A DNA stretch of 64,000 nt from positions 496,001 through 560,000 of the forward strand of contig NZ_MTJN01000002.1 of NCBI RefSeq assembly GCF_002017865.1. Reading direction: 5' to 3'. The notes under the pieces are model-generated. The model saw nothing but the letters and a program-made list of their open reading frames with translations. It did no database searches and was not told the origin of the DNA. A program made the translations under genes and the position numbers. The DNA comes from Rhodoferax fermentans. GTDB taxonomy: Bacteria > Pseudomonadota > Gammaproteobacteria > Burkholderiales > Burkholderiaceae_C. This document shows positions 42,301-49,739 of the stretch, piece by piece; the first letter of the stretch is position 1; each line of letters begins with the position of its first letter.

Positions 42301-44109
42301 TTGCTGGCGCGCCAGCTGTTTGACCTGGAGCTGCTCCAGCACGCGGTCGCGCAGCGGCAGGAGGCTGTCGTCGACGAGCCCCTGGCGGTGCAGCAGATCC
42401 ACCGTGGCTTGCACCGCCTTTGCCGGGTCGGTGAACATGTTGAGCAGCGCGTTGGGCACCACAGGTTCACCGTCCTTCTTCATGCTGAAGTTGTTCTCGA
42501 CCCAGGTGCGCAGCGCGTAGTTCAGCGAGGGCAGCACGTTGTCCAGCGCGTCCTGGCTCTTGAGGCCGGTGAGCGGGGCCAGCGCCTCGTCGAGCAGCGG
42601 GCTGAGGTCGTCGCGTGCGGCCTCGATGTCGAACTGCATGTCTGGCGTCTGGGCGTTGGCGCGCCCGTCTGCAGCACGCTTGCCGCTATACGCCGCCAGT
42701 GCGTTGTCCTTGGAGTTCATCAGCTTGGCTGAGCCTTCACCGAGCTTGAGCGCAGCTTCGTCGGTGAAGCGCTTGTAGGCTTCGCCGATACCCTGCGCCC
42801 GGTGCATATCGTTGACCGCGTCGGCCAGCGGCTCCCAGCCGAACGGACCCTGCGGCTTCGCTGCGTAGTCCGCCATCGCTGCCTGAACGTACTCCGGCAG
42901 AGCCCCCGTATTAGCTTGGTTCTTTGCTATGAAGTTCGTAGCGGCCTGGTGCTTGGCCAAGTCGTCGGCGCGCATGGCGCTCTCGCTCTTGTCGGTGCGC
43001 TTGGTCAGCAGCACGTCGACATCCGGGTCTTTGCCGCGCTGGGCAAGGCGCGTGACAGCGTCCTCAGCCTGGTTGTGCAGCTTGGCAGCACCCTCGCCCA
43101 CCGCCACCGCCGCTTCGTCCATCGTCTTGGGCCGGTTGTCCCACAGCTCTTTGGCCTTGGCAGCACCGGCTGCACCACCTTGTTCTGCCAGCCGGGCGGC
43201 ATAGGCCCCGCCCTTACCTGCCGCGTCCAGCGTACCCCCGAGCGCACCATGTGCCACGTCGCCCGCATGACCGAGTGCACCGTAACCCACACCGGGCACC
43301 GCCTCGCTGGCGGCGGCGTCGATGTAGCGCATGGTGTCCCCGCTGGTGTCGCGGTTCGCGTCGCGCCCGGTCTCGAAGTTCATGGCCACGCCTTCGGACA
43401 CGGCAGCTGCACCTGAGTCCAGCGCCACGTCGCGGCCTACGCGCGTCGCTGCTGCGCGCAGTGGGTGCGTCAGCGCGGCCCGCGTGCCTGCGCCGACAAG
43501 GCTGCGCGCAGCCAGGCCGGGCACCAGCGACTCGACACCCGCCTGCGCCCACCCCTGGCTGTTCGTGTCGTCGAGCACCTGCTGCGCGGGCAGCTGCGGT
43601 GCACCCTGCTGCTCAGCCTGCATCTGCTGCAGCCGGGCCGCGTCGCGCATGTCTGGCTGCATGCCAGCGGCTGCGCCCCCGAGGCCACCAAGGGCTGCGC
43701 CACCTGGACCGACGCGCGCACCAGCCATAGCGCCTGCGAGACCACCAGCGAGCGGCTTGACCATGCTGACCGGTGCTCCGCCCATCACGCCTGCACCCCA
43801 GTCCGCGAAGTCTGCGCCACCGTGGATGTCGCCTACGCTCTGCACGCGGGGTGCTGCACGGGCGGCTTCCTCGGCCAATTGCTGGGCGCGCAGCCCGTTG
43901 GCCTTGGCACGCGGGGCGTCGCCTTTGGCCAGGGCCTTGTAATACGCAGATGTCGCCGCTCCGGCGTCCACATTGAGCAGCGCGCCTTTGAGCCCGCGCA
44001 CGACGTTCGTCGCTGCGCCGGTAGGGCTGTTCTGCACTGGGTAGTCGGGTGGCAGCTCTTGGCCTGGGTACAGTGTGACAGGCGCAGTGCTCGGGTACAG
44101 GGTCGCCAT
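36346..44109 (-). CDS. Giant polyvalent virion protein (2587 aa)
   Basis: A very large multidomain phage protein. Seen in order: a Gly/Ala-rich segment (about 120-170; GGLAGAMAGARVGPGGAALG), long helical regions, an ADP-ribosyltransferase-like domain near residue 1440 (KFDWRSHIGKGEGHASFGAG, TYLST), a zincin-type HExxH (HESFH, residues 1760-1764) with a later EERMAYMFQ that could supply the third ligand, and a C-terminal part (about 2230-2560; PNAAQRPAWGSDPHYMVFWH) typical of the LPD38 domain. Such polyvalent proteins are packaged and injected with the genome to act early in the host cell (family knowledge). The ART and protease activities are inferred from motifs. Confidence 0.82.
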   Translation of the reverse strand: MATLYPSTAPVTLYPGQELPPDYPVQNSPTGAATNVVRGLKGALLNVDAGAATSAYYKALAKGDAPRAKANGLRAQQLAEEAARAAPRVQSVGDIHGGADFADWGAGVMGGAPVSMVKPLAGGLAGAMAGARVGPGGAALGGLGGAAAGMQPDMRDAARLQQMQAEQQGAPQLPAQQVLDDTNSQGWAQAGVESLVPGLAARSLVGAGTRAALTHPLRAAATRVGRDVALDSGAAAVSEGVAMNFETGRDANRDTSGDTMRYIDAAASEAVPGVGYGALGHAGDVAHGALGGTLDAAGKGGAYAARLAEQGGAAGAAKAKELWDNRPKTMDEAAVAVGEGAAKLHNQAEDAVTRLAQRGKDPDVDVLLTKRTDKSESAMRADDLAKHQAATNFIAKNQANTGALPEYVQAAMADYAAKPQGPFGWEPLADAVNDMHRAQGIGEAYKRFTDEAALKLGEGSAKLMNSKDNALAAYSGKRAADGRANAQTPDMQFDIEAARDDLSPLLDEALAPLTGLKSQDALDNVLPSLNYALRTWVENNFSMKKDGEPVVPNALLNMFTDPAKAVQATVDLLHRQGLVDDSLLPLRDRVLEQLQVKQLARQQAGMIIDDMLVPTKAKGLTAVDHDLIAEDLMDRLQRDKVSTAEAKALFGPRARVAIDALWAKINAARPKDAEVETEQGGTATRTGYDEGDSVLDGEDDGSGDSFEELDQMTNARDPSQDKADTRYHAYNPRTKEPFKVGGFSTSPETGEVLGYHDEKAPLRIADLQAKSGGEVKRIGYMDYLREKHGNDSQALIGDAIGFLQSHEKEIRTLTDKYIAEGKKAPRAEDVVNKNWYMLKETAGRKGEGTDATVASLGRESAGGKIMGNEWAERSDGEHGTVKEGRIWLERELSDGRTVAFATSTGRIVSRMATARKGDGKVDESNGLAGQVTLLRQGLASLLSASYNAPGPGKYGKSLSGKSGKGEPVLTGRVGYKPTADSDIVWLAEGDDFPDNLRMHSSTGQTYAQAKAAAKTQRDDELVAWAKRQLEKLKGRVADSSDRGYKGAMMDLQRMQQALKKPDLDELDQLRREGDYRKEKERESRKPVGADTKETQRATLTTAIDTNNRGEKFATKKDALEYARDKGDRVVKRAGHWIIERTLPYSETKNTGLPTEISEMGKTTNVRSRAEDGHDNKPRNVDELTGEALHTDKRETAAAKSDRDALAAKADAAAAVKETRAQRTAFLLDALRKGIPAFNEMAHKLSPERRAALLDHLKVMVEAKTADNPIWGGAGRAPKDIEAFAKRARAALVSLGAMQAATKVTKAAAKPEAPKPVAAPTQKFGDVVKKMMNYIKNPPDDYNVKQLEAIRDWATKQEARLKEEAAKVEHSDSDRFDKLDDMRFEAVLLKAEAVKAIANEAVVEAHHAEHGGPRYNAMATRIHTDLGREGFAATHDSPIRHEGKFDWRSHIGKGEGHASFGAGTYLSTSDGVHKGYKSQFTAKIRGEEAVTDAAFKITSGYSGEMEIVEAVRGLPKGASIEAVRAAAIKGLLSSVDDEISHEIVQRIKSGKSDAHLKTIAEARTDDTKSPTYEVSVDIKPEQLLDWNKPLSEQSALVQKALSEVMARLKGYDEYKDPTGEKLYHYIEDISGGDPGEVSDYLQSRGILGHKYAAAGGKNDTHPNYVIYDDAKITTNYVHFNKQAADPAHGAFGTAPAPSAEEQAKFHADILRRLGPQMKAVLEEELWGKTKSGKQVPISGQWTKGLIQASVYARNLGQIGAHESFHELFSRLRDQPQAEAAVKILDRAASSQPVLRQLQRLLDGETRALAQIKDGAPHAAEERMAYMFQFHQAGLLKIGPETETVFQKIARVLRRVAGLMNDDERADLLLRSFDAGHMQDADAAARVLANSVTARQHMYESVNTAFKPVLEKASRLVNTAETNLERQGIKEYHDIRRLFKRSVGEDGAQGYLDAKDHLMKQKSNELFKAFQDANGEDYKPADLALAAKYLHTGKKPTDPVVKDIVAKLTGPDGILPRMHQYLKDAGVMRWEADPVVPGKGEWVPMGKIDEKYFPRAYNTAAMVTNPDAFVADLLTHNNAELSKIAAEQNELLTKSGATDFTPTTPDDIARGITNRLINSFGSELDENSSAVGFSPVMQAVNRRTLHWLAPEVLEKWGEKDVAKVMTSYIAQGIKRAEYVRRFGNGGEKLQTMLKDAHDNNVKRLVAKGMSSDEAKAKALKVAKGAATDVMALEGTLGYDIKPGMRRFQNSLLVYENMRLLSTSLFSQFIDPLGIVVRGGTMADAWTSYKRGIREVIASIKGDPIKDLDAQIADQVGTTDANGFLAAFGQLYSSQYMGDKFRKANDVLFKYNGMEGFNRGMQVSATRAAINFIKRHATQPNDNSVSFLKELNLTAKDVVVDAKTGELDYTDPKIQQAIHQWVNGAIMRPNAAQRPAWGSDPHYMVFWHMKQFAYTFHDVIMKRAVHDYKKYGDMGPVGTLLMAYTPVMIATDALKGVLLTGGDEPGWMRAGLGSEIEHGAMRAGLMGKFQPGADVLGPNRSFLGLGGPAVEQLTQMFDKSPLDSAINALPGANVWNTMKGGAMVEMQGED

Positions 44110-44112
44110 TGG

Positions 44113-46191
44113 TTATTCTCCAGTTGCCATGTTGCCGAGCTGACCTTTGCCGTTGGCCGCGAGCCACTGGTTGAGCAGCCCCCGGTACTGCCCGCCGTTC
44201 TGATCGCTCAGGAACTCGCCCATCGGCACGATCTGCTTGCGCCCACCGAGGTCGACCTCGACGCCCTGGCTGTAGTAGCCAGGCTTGAGTGCGGCAAGCG
44301 CAGCGTCTGTGAGCTTGGAGCCCTTGAGCCAGTCGCTCGGCCCCATCTCACGAACGTCGCTGATCTTTGGTGCGCCCCAGCCGGTCTCTGCACCGAAGGT
44401 CGTGCCCTTGGCGTATTTATTGATCAGCTGGCCAAGGCCGAACTGGGTCTCGGCGGCAGTACGCATGCGCTGGTACTCACCAGGATTCGACGCACGCAGT
44501 TGCTCCAGGTTGACCGGCTTGCCGTCGGGGGTCGTCATGTTGCCTGCACTGGCGCGCAGGAACTGGCCCAGCTCGTTGGCTTTGGCCTGATTGACCTGCG
44601 GCACCCCTTTGTCGTCGACCACTGTGGCGAAGGGCGACTTCATGTTGTCGTCGTCGACACCCTTGGCGGCTGTCTGCCCCATCTCGTAGGACAGCTTGGC
44701 GCGGTCCAGACCCAGACGGTTCTGCGTCCCTTGGTACTGCAGCTCGTCACCACGCGCTTGCACCTGGTGACCCTCACGCGAGTTGGTCCGGCTGATGTCG
44801 TGACCAGCCATCGTCGAGCGGTAGTTCTTGTCAGTGGTGTTGAGGTTCTGCAGTGCCGCCACACCGGCTGCTGTCAGCGTCTGGCCCGAGCCGAGCCCAC
44901 GCTGAATCTGGCCCATGAGCAGGCCCTGCGGGTCGTTGGCCGGTGTGCGTGCCTGCGACGTGCCGCGCTGCAGATCAACGCCGTCACGCAGGTTGGCGCG
45001 CATGACGGCCAGGTCGGCGTCCGATGGTGCCCCGGCGTTGTTGCCACCGTTGAACGCAGGCATGACGTTCATGTTGCCACGCCGTAGGCCCGCCGCACCT
45101 GGGCCGGTGTAGTTGTTCTGCCCAGTGTCCGCCGTATTGCTGAAGGACATCACGCCGTTGGGCTGGCGCTCCACATTGATGCTGGGTGCCTGCGGTGCGG
45201 CGTTGGCGGCTGCGAGCTTGGCGGCGTTGGGCGCAGCGAAGGGGTCGTTGTTCACCGTGGGCGCAGTAGCTGCTGGTGCCGCAGGGGCTGGCGTCGTCGG
45301 CTGTCCGGCACGAAGTTCGGCTGCTTTTTCACTGGGGAGTACGTCTGTCCGATTGTTGGCCCAATTCGACAATGCTTGTGCAGCCTTCGGCAGATACTTC
45401 TGGCCAAAGTATCCCCCGGCCAAACCGCCGAGTGCCGTGCCAACTACCGGGACCACAGACCCGATGGTCGCACCAGCCGCCGCACCGAGCGTGCCTCCCG
45501 CGACTCGGTTTGCACCTTCGGCGACACGTGTTGCACTGTCGATACCGTCCATGCCCGGCGTAGTCATGTCGTGTGCAGCCATAGCACCTTCAGCTAGTGC
45601 GCCTAAGCGTGCAACATTCTTGGCACCACTGTCGACTGCCCATGACTTTGCGTTTTTGGCTGTGCCGCCGAGGGTGTCGCCCACTTTCCCCGCGTAACTC
45701 TTGGCCTGGTTCCACAGCCCGGTGGGCTTTGGTGCCTCGGCCACCGGTATTGGGCTAGGTGTGGGAGATGCTGAGAAAGTGTTGCCAATGGACGGCTTCG
45801 GCTGGGCCTGCACTCGCGCACGAGCCTCATCGAGCGTCGGCACGCGGGGGTCGTCAAAGTGCTCGGTCACATCCATGCCGGGGATCACCCCACTTGCGTG
45901 GTGCCCGCCCGAGCGCAGCCCGCGTGCAGGAGCTTTGCCCGTGGTGGCCTTGATGGCGCGTGCGATGTTCTCAGGACCGAGGGCTGCTGTCGTCTTGGCG
46001 GGTAGCACGGACTCCCCTTTGGAGAGATGTGCAGGGATCGAGTCTGAGGTTGTCGTACCCGGCCCCTTGAGGTTGACCGCGCCACGGCGCAGACTGAGCA
46101 GCGGGCTTGGCCCCATGGGCACCATGCCGTCAGCGAAGTGGTTCGCGGCACGGGCCTTATGGAGTCCGCGTAGTATCTGTGTTTCTCTCAT
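44113..46191 (-). CDS. Phage virion-associated protein, 692 aa (unknown function)
   Basis: N-terminal basic segment (HKARAANHFADGMVPMGPSP) followed by SIPAHLSKGESVLPAK, a pattern seen in phage internal and tail-tip proteins. A glycine-zipper membrane-like segment (VAGGTLGAAAGATIGSVVPV, VVGTALGGLAGGYFGQ) lies near residues 235-275, then an Ala/Pro linker, then a long helical C-terminus. Together with the giant protein immediately downstream (3-bp gap) it could form part of the internal ejection machinery; the glycine zipper may cross the host membrane. This is inference from context and composition. Confidence 0.6.
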   Translation of the reverse strand: MRETQILRGLHKARAANHFADGMVPMGPSPLLSLRRGAVNLKGPGTTTSDSIPAHLSKGESVLPAKTTAALGPENIARAIKATTGKAPARGLRSGGHHASGVIPGMDVTEHFDDPRVPTLDEARARVQAQPKPSIGNTFSASPTPSPIPVAEAPKPTGLWNQAKSYAGKVGDTLGGTAKNAKSWAVDSGAKNVARLGALAEGAMAAHDMTTPGMDGIDSATRVAEGANRVAGGTLGAAAGATIGSVVPVVGTALGGLAGGYFGQKYLPKAAQALSNWANNRTDVLPSEKAAELRAGQPTTPAPAAPAATAPTVNNDPFAAPNAAKLAAANAAPQAPSINVERQPNGVMSFSNTADTGQNNYTGPGAAGLRRGNMNVMPAFNGGNNAGAPSDADLAVMRANLRDGVDLQRGTSQARTPANDPQGLLMGQIQRGLGSGQTLTAAGVAALQNLNTTDKNYRSTMAGHDISRTNSREGHQVQARGDELQYQGTQNRLGLDRAKLSYEMGQTAAKGVDDDNMKSPFATVVDDKGVPQVNQAKANELGQFLRASAGNMTTPDGKPVNLEQLRASNPGEYQRMRTAAETQFGLGQLINKYAKGTTFGAETGWGAPKISDVREMGPSDWLKGSKLTDAALAALKPGYYSQGVEVDLGGRKQIVPMGEFLSDQNGGQYRGLLNQWLAANGKGQLGNMATGE

Positions 46192-46243
46192 ATCAGACTC
46201 CGTTAGAGTTTAGGGTATTGTAAAAGCGCCCGAAGACGCTGTC

Positions 46244-46696
46244 TTATTTGAGTTGCATGTCGCGGCTACGGCTGAGGTCGACGACCTTCAGCTTGGCACG
46301 TTCACGTCGAGCGTGCACCGACCTACGGATGTTGAACACGAGGGCAAAAACGATGAAACCGTAGCCCAGATAGTCAAGCCAGACATTTTTGACATCTTTG
46401 AGCACCCCGCTGAGGCCGTAGATCGCTCCAACGTAGATCGCACCTAGCAGCATGCCGACTATAGAGATGACAACCGCTTGGCTCCGGCTCTTCCCCTCTA
46501 GGTTGCGCAGTACCAAATAGTCCGCCACGGGGCCAAGCACCAAGGTCACCGCTACTACGGTCAGAACCCCTGCACCAATTGCAGCGCCTGCCGCCCACAG
46601 CCAAGTCGCCCCCGCACCGAGCGCATAGGCACCCACCAGCAGCCCGAACAATGCAGCCCAAAGCAACTTGTCTGTATAGATGATTTCTTTGTTCAT
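46244..46696 (-). CDS. Phage membrane protein, four predicted helices
   Basis: A 150-residue integral membrane protein with hydrophobic segments LLWAALFGLLVGAYALGAGA, GAGVLTVVAVTLVLGPVADY, VVISIVGMLLGAIYVGAIYG and LDYLGYGFIVFALVF, ending in a basic tail (RRSVHARRERAKLKVV). The start at 46696 (MNKEIIYTDK) is preferred over 46840, as the longer form adds 48 hydrophilic residues overlapping the neighbour. No family recognised. Possibly a superinfection or membrane-modifying protein; unproven. Confidence 0.55.
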   Translation of the reverse strand: MNKEIIYTDKLLWAALFGLLVGAYALGAGATWLWAAGAAIGAGVLTVVAVTLVLGPVADYLVLRNLEGKSRSQAVVISIVGMLLGAIYVGAIYGLSGVLKDVKNVWLDYLGYGFIVFALVFNIRRSVHARRERAKLKVVDLSRSRDMQLK

Positions 46697-46709
46697 AGTC
46701 CTGTACCAA

Positions 46710-47324
46710 TTAAAACTTGCGCAAGCCGCCGTACGGGCGGGCGTCAGGACCACCCATTTCACTAACATCAGCCATGTAATGCGGCGAGCACCAGAATGCG
46801 CTAGATTTGACTCCCCGCTTGCGGTCCGACGCAATATCACTTTGCCACTGAACTGCGTAGCGATTGCCTGTGGCAGCTAGCGCGGTAAAATCCGTGTACG
46901 TGCTTTTGAGGCTTTGTGAGTGCGAAGAAATCAAAAAAGCGCACCACGCGTGCAATTCGCTCAGTTGGATGTCTCTTTGTGCGGCTGCTTCCTCAAGTAT
47001 GCGCACAGTCTCTCGCAACCTAGAAGTTGTGTACCGCTCGTCGTCTAGCTCCGACTTACATGCCTCAATTGTGCGGGCTTGATCCAAGCTCACACTCTCA
47101 GGAACGGCTGTATGCTGCTCGCTGAATCGCCGCCATTCAATTTCCATAGCACTACAGGGTCTGACTTCACCACGGGCTATTTGCATGAAACGCGTTTGGA
47201 CGCCATCTACGGGCTCACGCAGGCCGTTTAGCAGATCATGCATACGCGACACAGACAGCATACCCGAGCCCTCCCAAGTTCCTGCCATTCTAGGCTTCAG
47301 CGCGAGCGCGGGCAAGATGCTCAT
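46710..47324 (-). CDS. Phage hypothetical protein, 204 aa
   Basis: A soluble protein with a long central helix (coiled-coil-like: LDQARTIEACKSELDDERYT, TSRLRETVRILEEAAAQRDI). The start at 47324 shares a base with the stop of the HNH gene (TGATG), so the reading frame probably begins there with MSILPALALKP. No family recognised. It is the gene into whose neighbourhood the HNH endonuclease gene inserted. Confidence 0.5.
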   Translation of the reverse strand: MSILPALALKPRMAGTWEGSGMLSVSRMHDLLNGLREPVDGVQTRFMQIARGEVRPCSAMEIEWRRFSEQHTAVPESVSLDQARTIEACKSELDDERYTTSRLRETVRILEEAAAQRDIQLSELHAWCAFLISSHSQSLKSTYTDFTALAATGNRYAVQWQSDIASDRKRGVKSSAFWCSPHYMADVSEMGGPDARPYGGLRKF

Positions 47325-47845
47325 CACGACGTCAGCGCCATAGGGTTGTGCGTGTGCACCTTCGCTGCCAGCGCAGCATAGGCCGCAGCCGCGTCGCGCA
47401 GCCTCGCGTGAAACCCAGCGCAATGATGACGCCCGTCGTGATAGACCCGTGCGTGCCAAAGGCTGGCTCGCTTGTCAAAGTAAACGCCCTTGACGCCGCT
47501 CGTATTCCGTTTTGGTAGCCTGATATTCTGGCAGTTCTGCGAGCGGTTCACGTCGCGCAGGTTGGCAATGCGGTTGTCGCTTTTATTCTCGTTGATGTGG
47601 TCGAGTTCTTTCGACGGCCAAGCACCGTAAACATAGAGCCACGCCAGCCTGTGCGCGAGGTAGAGCTTTCCACCCACACCCAGGTTCACATACCCACTCT
47701 TTCTGACAGAACCGGCGACGTCGCCAGGGCGTAGTCGGTTGTTCGCGGTCTCGCGCCAAGTAAAAACGCCTGTCAGCGGGTCGTAGTTCAGCAGTTCGCG
47801 CAGTTTGGCCTGCGTCATCTCGATGGGATTGTTTCTGAGGGTCAT
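47324..47845 (-). CDS. HNH homing endonuclease (HNH_3/AP2-type)
   Basis: A 173-residue protein of the phage homing endonuclease type. An N-terminal region (YDPLTGVFTWRETANNRLRP) precedes the HNH core: HRLAWLYVYG, then ELDHINENKSDNRIANLRDV with the D-H and two N residues, then the AP2-like DNA-binding domain (NTSGVKGVYFDKRASLWHAR). Such free-standing HNH genes spread between phage genomes by cleaving alleles that lack them. It is wedged between structural genes with a 1-bp overlap downstream and a 5-bp gap upstream. Confidence 0.88.
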   Translation of the reverse strand: MTLRNNPIEMTQAKLRELLNYDPLTGVFTWRETANNRLRPGDVAGSVRKSGYVNLGVGGKLYLAHRLAWLYVYGAWPSKELDHINENKSDNRIANLRDVNRSQNCQNIRLPKRNTSGVKGVYFDKRASLWHARVYHDGRHHCAGFHARLRDAAAAYAALAAKVHTHNPMALTS

Positions 47846-47850
47846 GGTAA

Positions 47851-49737
47851 TTAGGATGTAGTTGTTTGGGCCAAGAGTGTGTTCATGCCTGCCACCGCCG
47901 CCCCAGCCAGCCCGCTGTAGACCTGGGCGCTGGACACCGCCACGTTGGCCACCGACTCACCGTACTTGCGCATGTTCTCGGCCCCTGCCAGCAGGCTCTG
48001 CACGCTCAGGCGGGCATTCTCGATGCCGATCTGCGCCGTCGCCTTGTAATACTCGCTGCGGACCTGGAAGTTCGCCACCTGGGCGCTGGTCTCTGCCTGG
48101 AAGGCCAGGATGCTCTGGCGCTGGTTCTCCAGCCGGGTGCGGGCCACCTCGCCCTTGGCGCTGACGACAGCCTGGTACGCACCCACCTGGGACGTGTACT
48201 GCTTGGCCCGAGCGTCGTTGGTCAGCGCCTGGGCGCGTACCACCTCGGTCTTGGCAGCGATGGTTGCCGCGTAGCCCTGTACCTGGGCGCTGTACGCCTG
48301 CACCTGGGTGCCGAACATGCGGGCCTTGGCGTCCTCACCGTTGACCGCCGCGATGTAGCCCTGCCACTCGGAGTTTTTGGCCTGCACCTGGGCACCATAC
48401 GCCTGCACCTGGGCCTGGAACAAGTCGATCTTGAGCTTCTCCAGACTGGCCTTGCTGACCATCGCATCGACCTGGGTCTTGTACATGCTGGTCATCGAGG
48501 TCATCGCGTCGATACGGGCGCGGTAAATGGCCACCCGCGCTTGGTCCACATTGGTCATGGCCTGCAGCGCGTCGACCTCAGCCTTGTAAATCTCGATGGT
48601 GGCCATGGCCGCGCGGCGCAGGGTCTCGTAGACCGACGCCTCAGCTTTGTAGGCGTCGAGCTTGGCCTCGAACACACGCACCTGGGTGTTGTAGGTCTCG
48701 ACCAGCGCACTCAGGATGCTCTTGGCGTAGTCCAGCGCCTGCCCGTTGATCGTGGTCAGGTTCTGCATGTAGCTCAGCGTGGCACTGACCATCGCCGTGC
48801 GCAGCCCGGTGCTCGTGGTCACGGCGAACTGCAGGTTCCTCTGCTCCATCTCGGCCTGCATCACGACAATCTCACGGGCGGCGGCTGCGTTGTTGTCGGC
48901 ACCGGCCTGACGTGCCTGCTGGGTAGCTGACAGCAATGCGCCACCAGGCATGGTGAAGCCATTCGTCGCCGCATCGGCCAGCGCCTGGTCGCGCACGCGG
49001 CGGGCCTCGGCGTCCTGCTTGCTACGCGAGCGGGCGTAGATGGCGTCCTCCACCGCTGCGTTGAGCCCTGTGCCACCGGCCAGGTACTTGCTCAGCTGGG
49101 CCTCAATAGCTGCCATCTGGGCGTTGAACTGGGGATTGAGCTTGAGCAGCTCGGCGTCCACCAGACCATTGACCATCGCCATGAACTGCGGCGCAGCGTC
49201 GGCGTACGCCGCCCGCACGTTGACCGTCAGGTCAGTCGGAGCGTTTGGCACGTCGGTGGGTGCTGAGGCGTCGAACGACGGCAGCGAGATCGTCGGCTTA
49301 TCGGGCTCGGCCCGTGTCGGCATCGTCGGTTCCAGCGGCTGAATCAGGCTCGGCGCGTCTGGGAACGTGACACTGAGGTCGATGTCGGGTAACTTGGATG
49401 CGAAGTCGCTCAGGCCCGAGGGTTTGTTGGGCATGGTCAGCGTCGGAACAGAGACACTCAACGTCGGCGCGGCGCCTGCTTCAACCGCCGAGATGTCCTG
49501 GAAGGCGTAGGTCGTCGACGGCGCATCCGGTAGGTCAAAGGCGATGTCAGTCAGCGTGGGTACGGTGATTGCGGCACCGAGGCTGGGCGCGGCGGGCATG
49601 GCGATGTTGCCCGGCGTAACGATGGTATAGCCAATGGACGTGATGGCATCAGACGCATTCTGCAGCGCCGTGATAGCTTGGCTCAGCACGTTGCTGGAGT
49701 AGCCTCGGGCGTCGGCAACAAGGGCTTCGACAGTCAT
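47851..49737 (-). CDS. Phage structural protein, 628 aa, coiled-coil rich
   Basis: N-terminal third rich in Pro, Ser and Thr with repeated PxAPS/PDxP motifs (MPAAPSLGAAITVPTL), the rest an almost continuous alpha helix of Ala/Gln heptads (VQAYGAQVQAKNSEWQGYIA, QVQAYSAQVQGYAATIAAK). This suggests an elongated fibre, whisker or internal stalk. No family recognised. Its ATG is preceded by GGAGAA. It lies between the HNH gene and two tail-like proteins, so a tail or adsorption function is likely. Confidence 0.55.
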   Translation of the reverse strand: MTVEALVADARGYSSNVLSQAITALQNASDAITSIGYTIVTPGNIAMPAAPSLGAAITVPTLTDIAFDLPDAPSTTYAFQDISAVEAGAAPTLSVSVPTLTMPNKPSGLSDFASKLPDIDLSVTFPDAPSLIQPLEPTMPTRAEPDKPTISLPSFDASAPTDVPNAPTDLTVNVRAAYADAAPQFMAMVNGLVDAELLKLNPQFNAQMAAIEAQLSKYLAGGTGLNAAVEDAIYARSRSKQDAEARRVRDQALADAATNGFTMPGGALLSATQQARQAGADNNAAAAREIVVMQAEMEQRNLQFAVTTSTGLRTAMVSATLSYMQNLTTINGQALDYAKSILSALVETYNTQVRVFEAKLDAYKAEASVYETLRRAAMATIEIYKAEVDALQAMTNVDQARVAIYRARIDAMTSMTSMYKTQVDAMVSKASLEKLKIDLFQAQVQAYGAQVQAKNSEWQGYIAAVNGEDAKARMFGTQVQAYSAQVQGYAATIAAKTEVVRAQALTNDARAKQYTSQVGAYQAVVSAKGEVARTRLENQRQSILAFQAETSAQVANFQVRSEYYKATAQIGIENARLSVQSLLAGAENMRKYGESVANVAVSSAQVYSGLAGAAVAGMNTLLAQTTTS

Positions 49738-49739
49738 GA

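Noticed and set aside
43465-45087. 540-codon frame antisense to the giant and 692-aa genes
   Set aside because: Spans two supported genes on the other strand and reads Arg/Ala/His-rich sequence typical of shadows.
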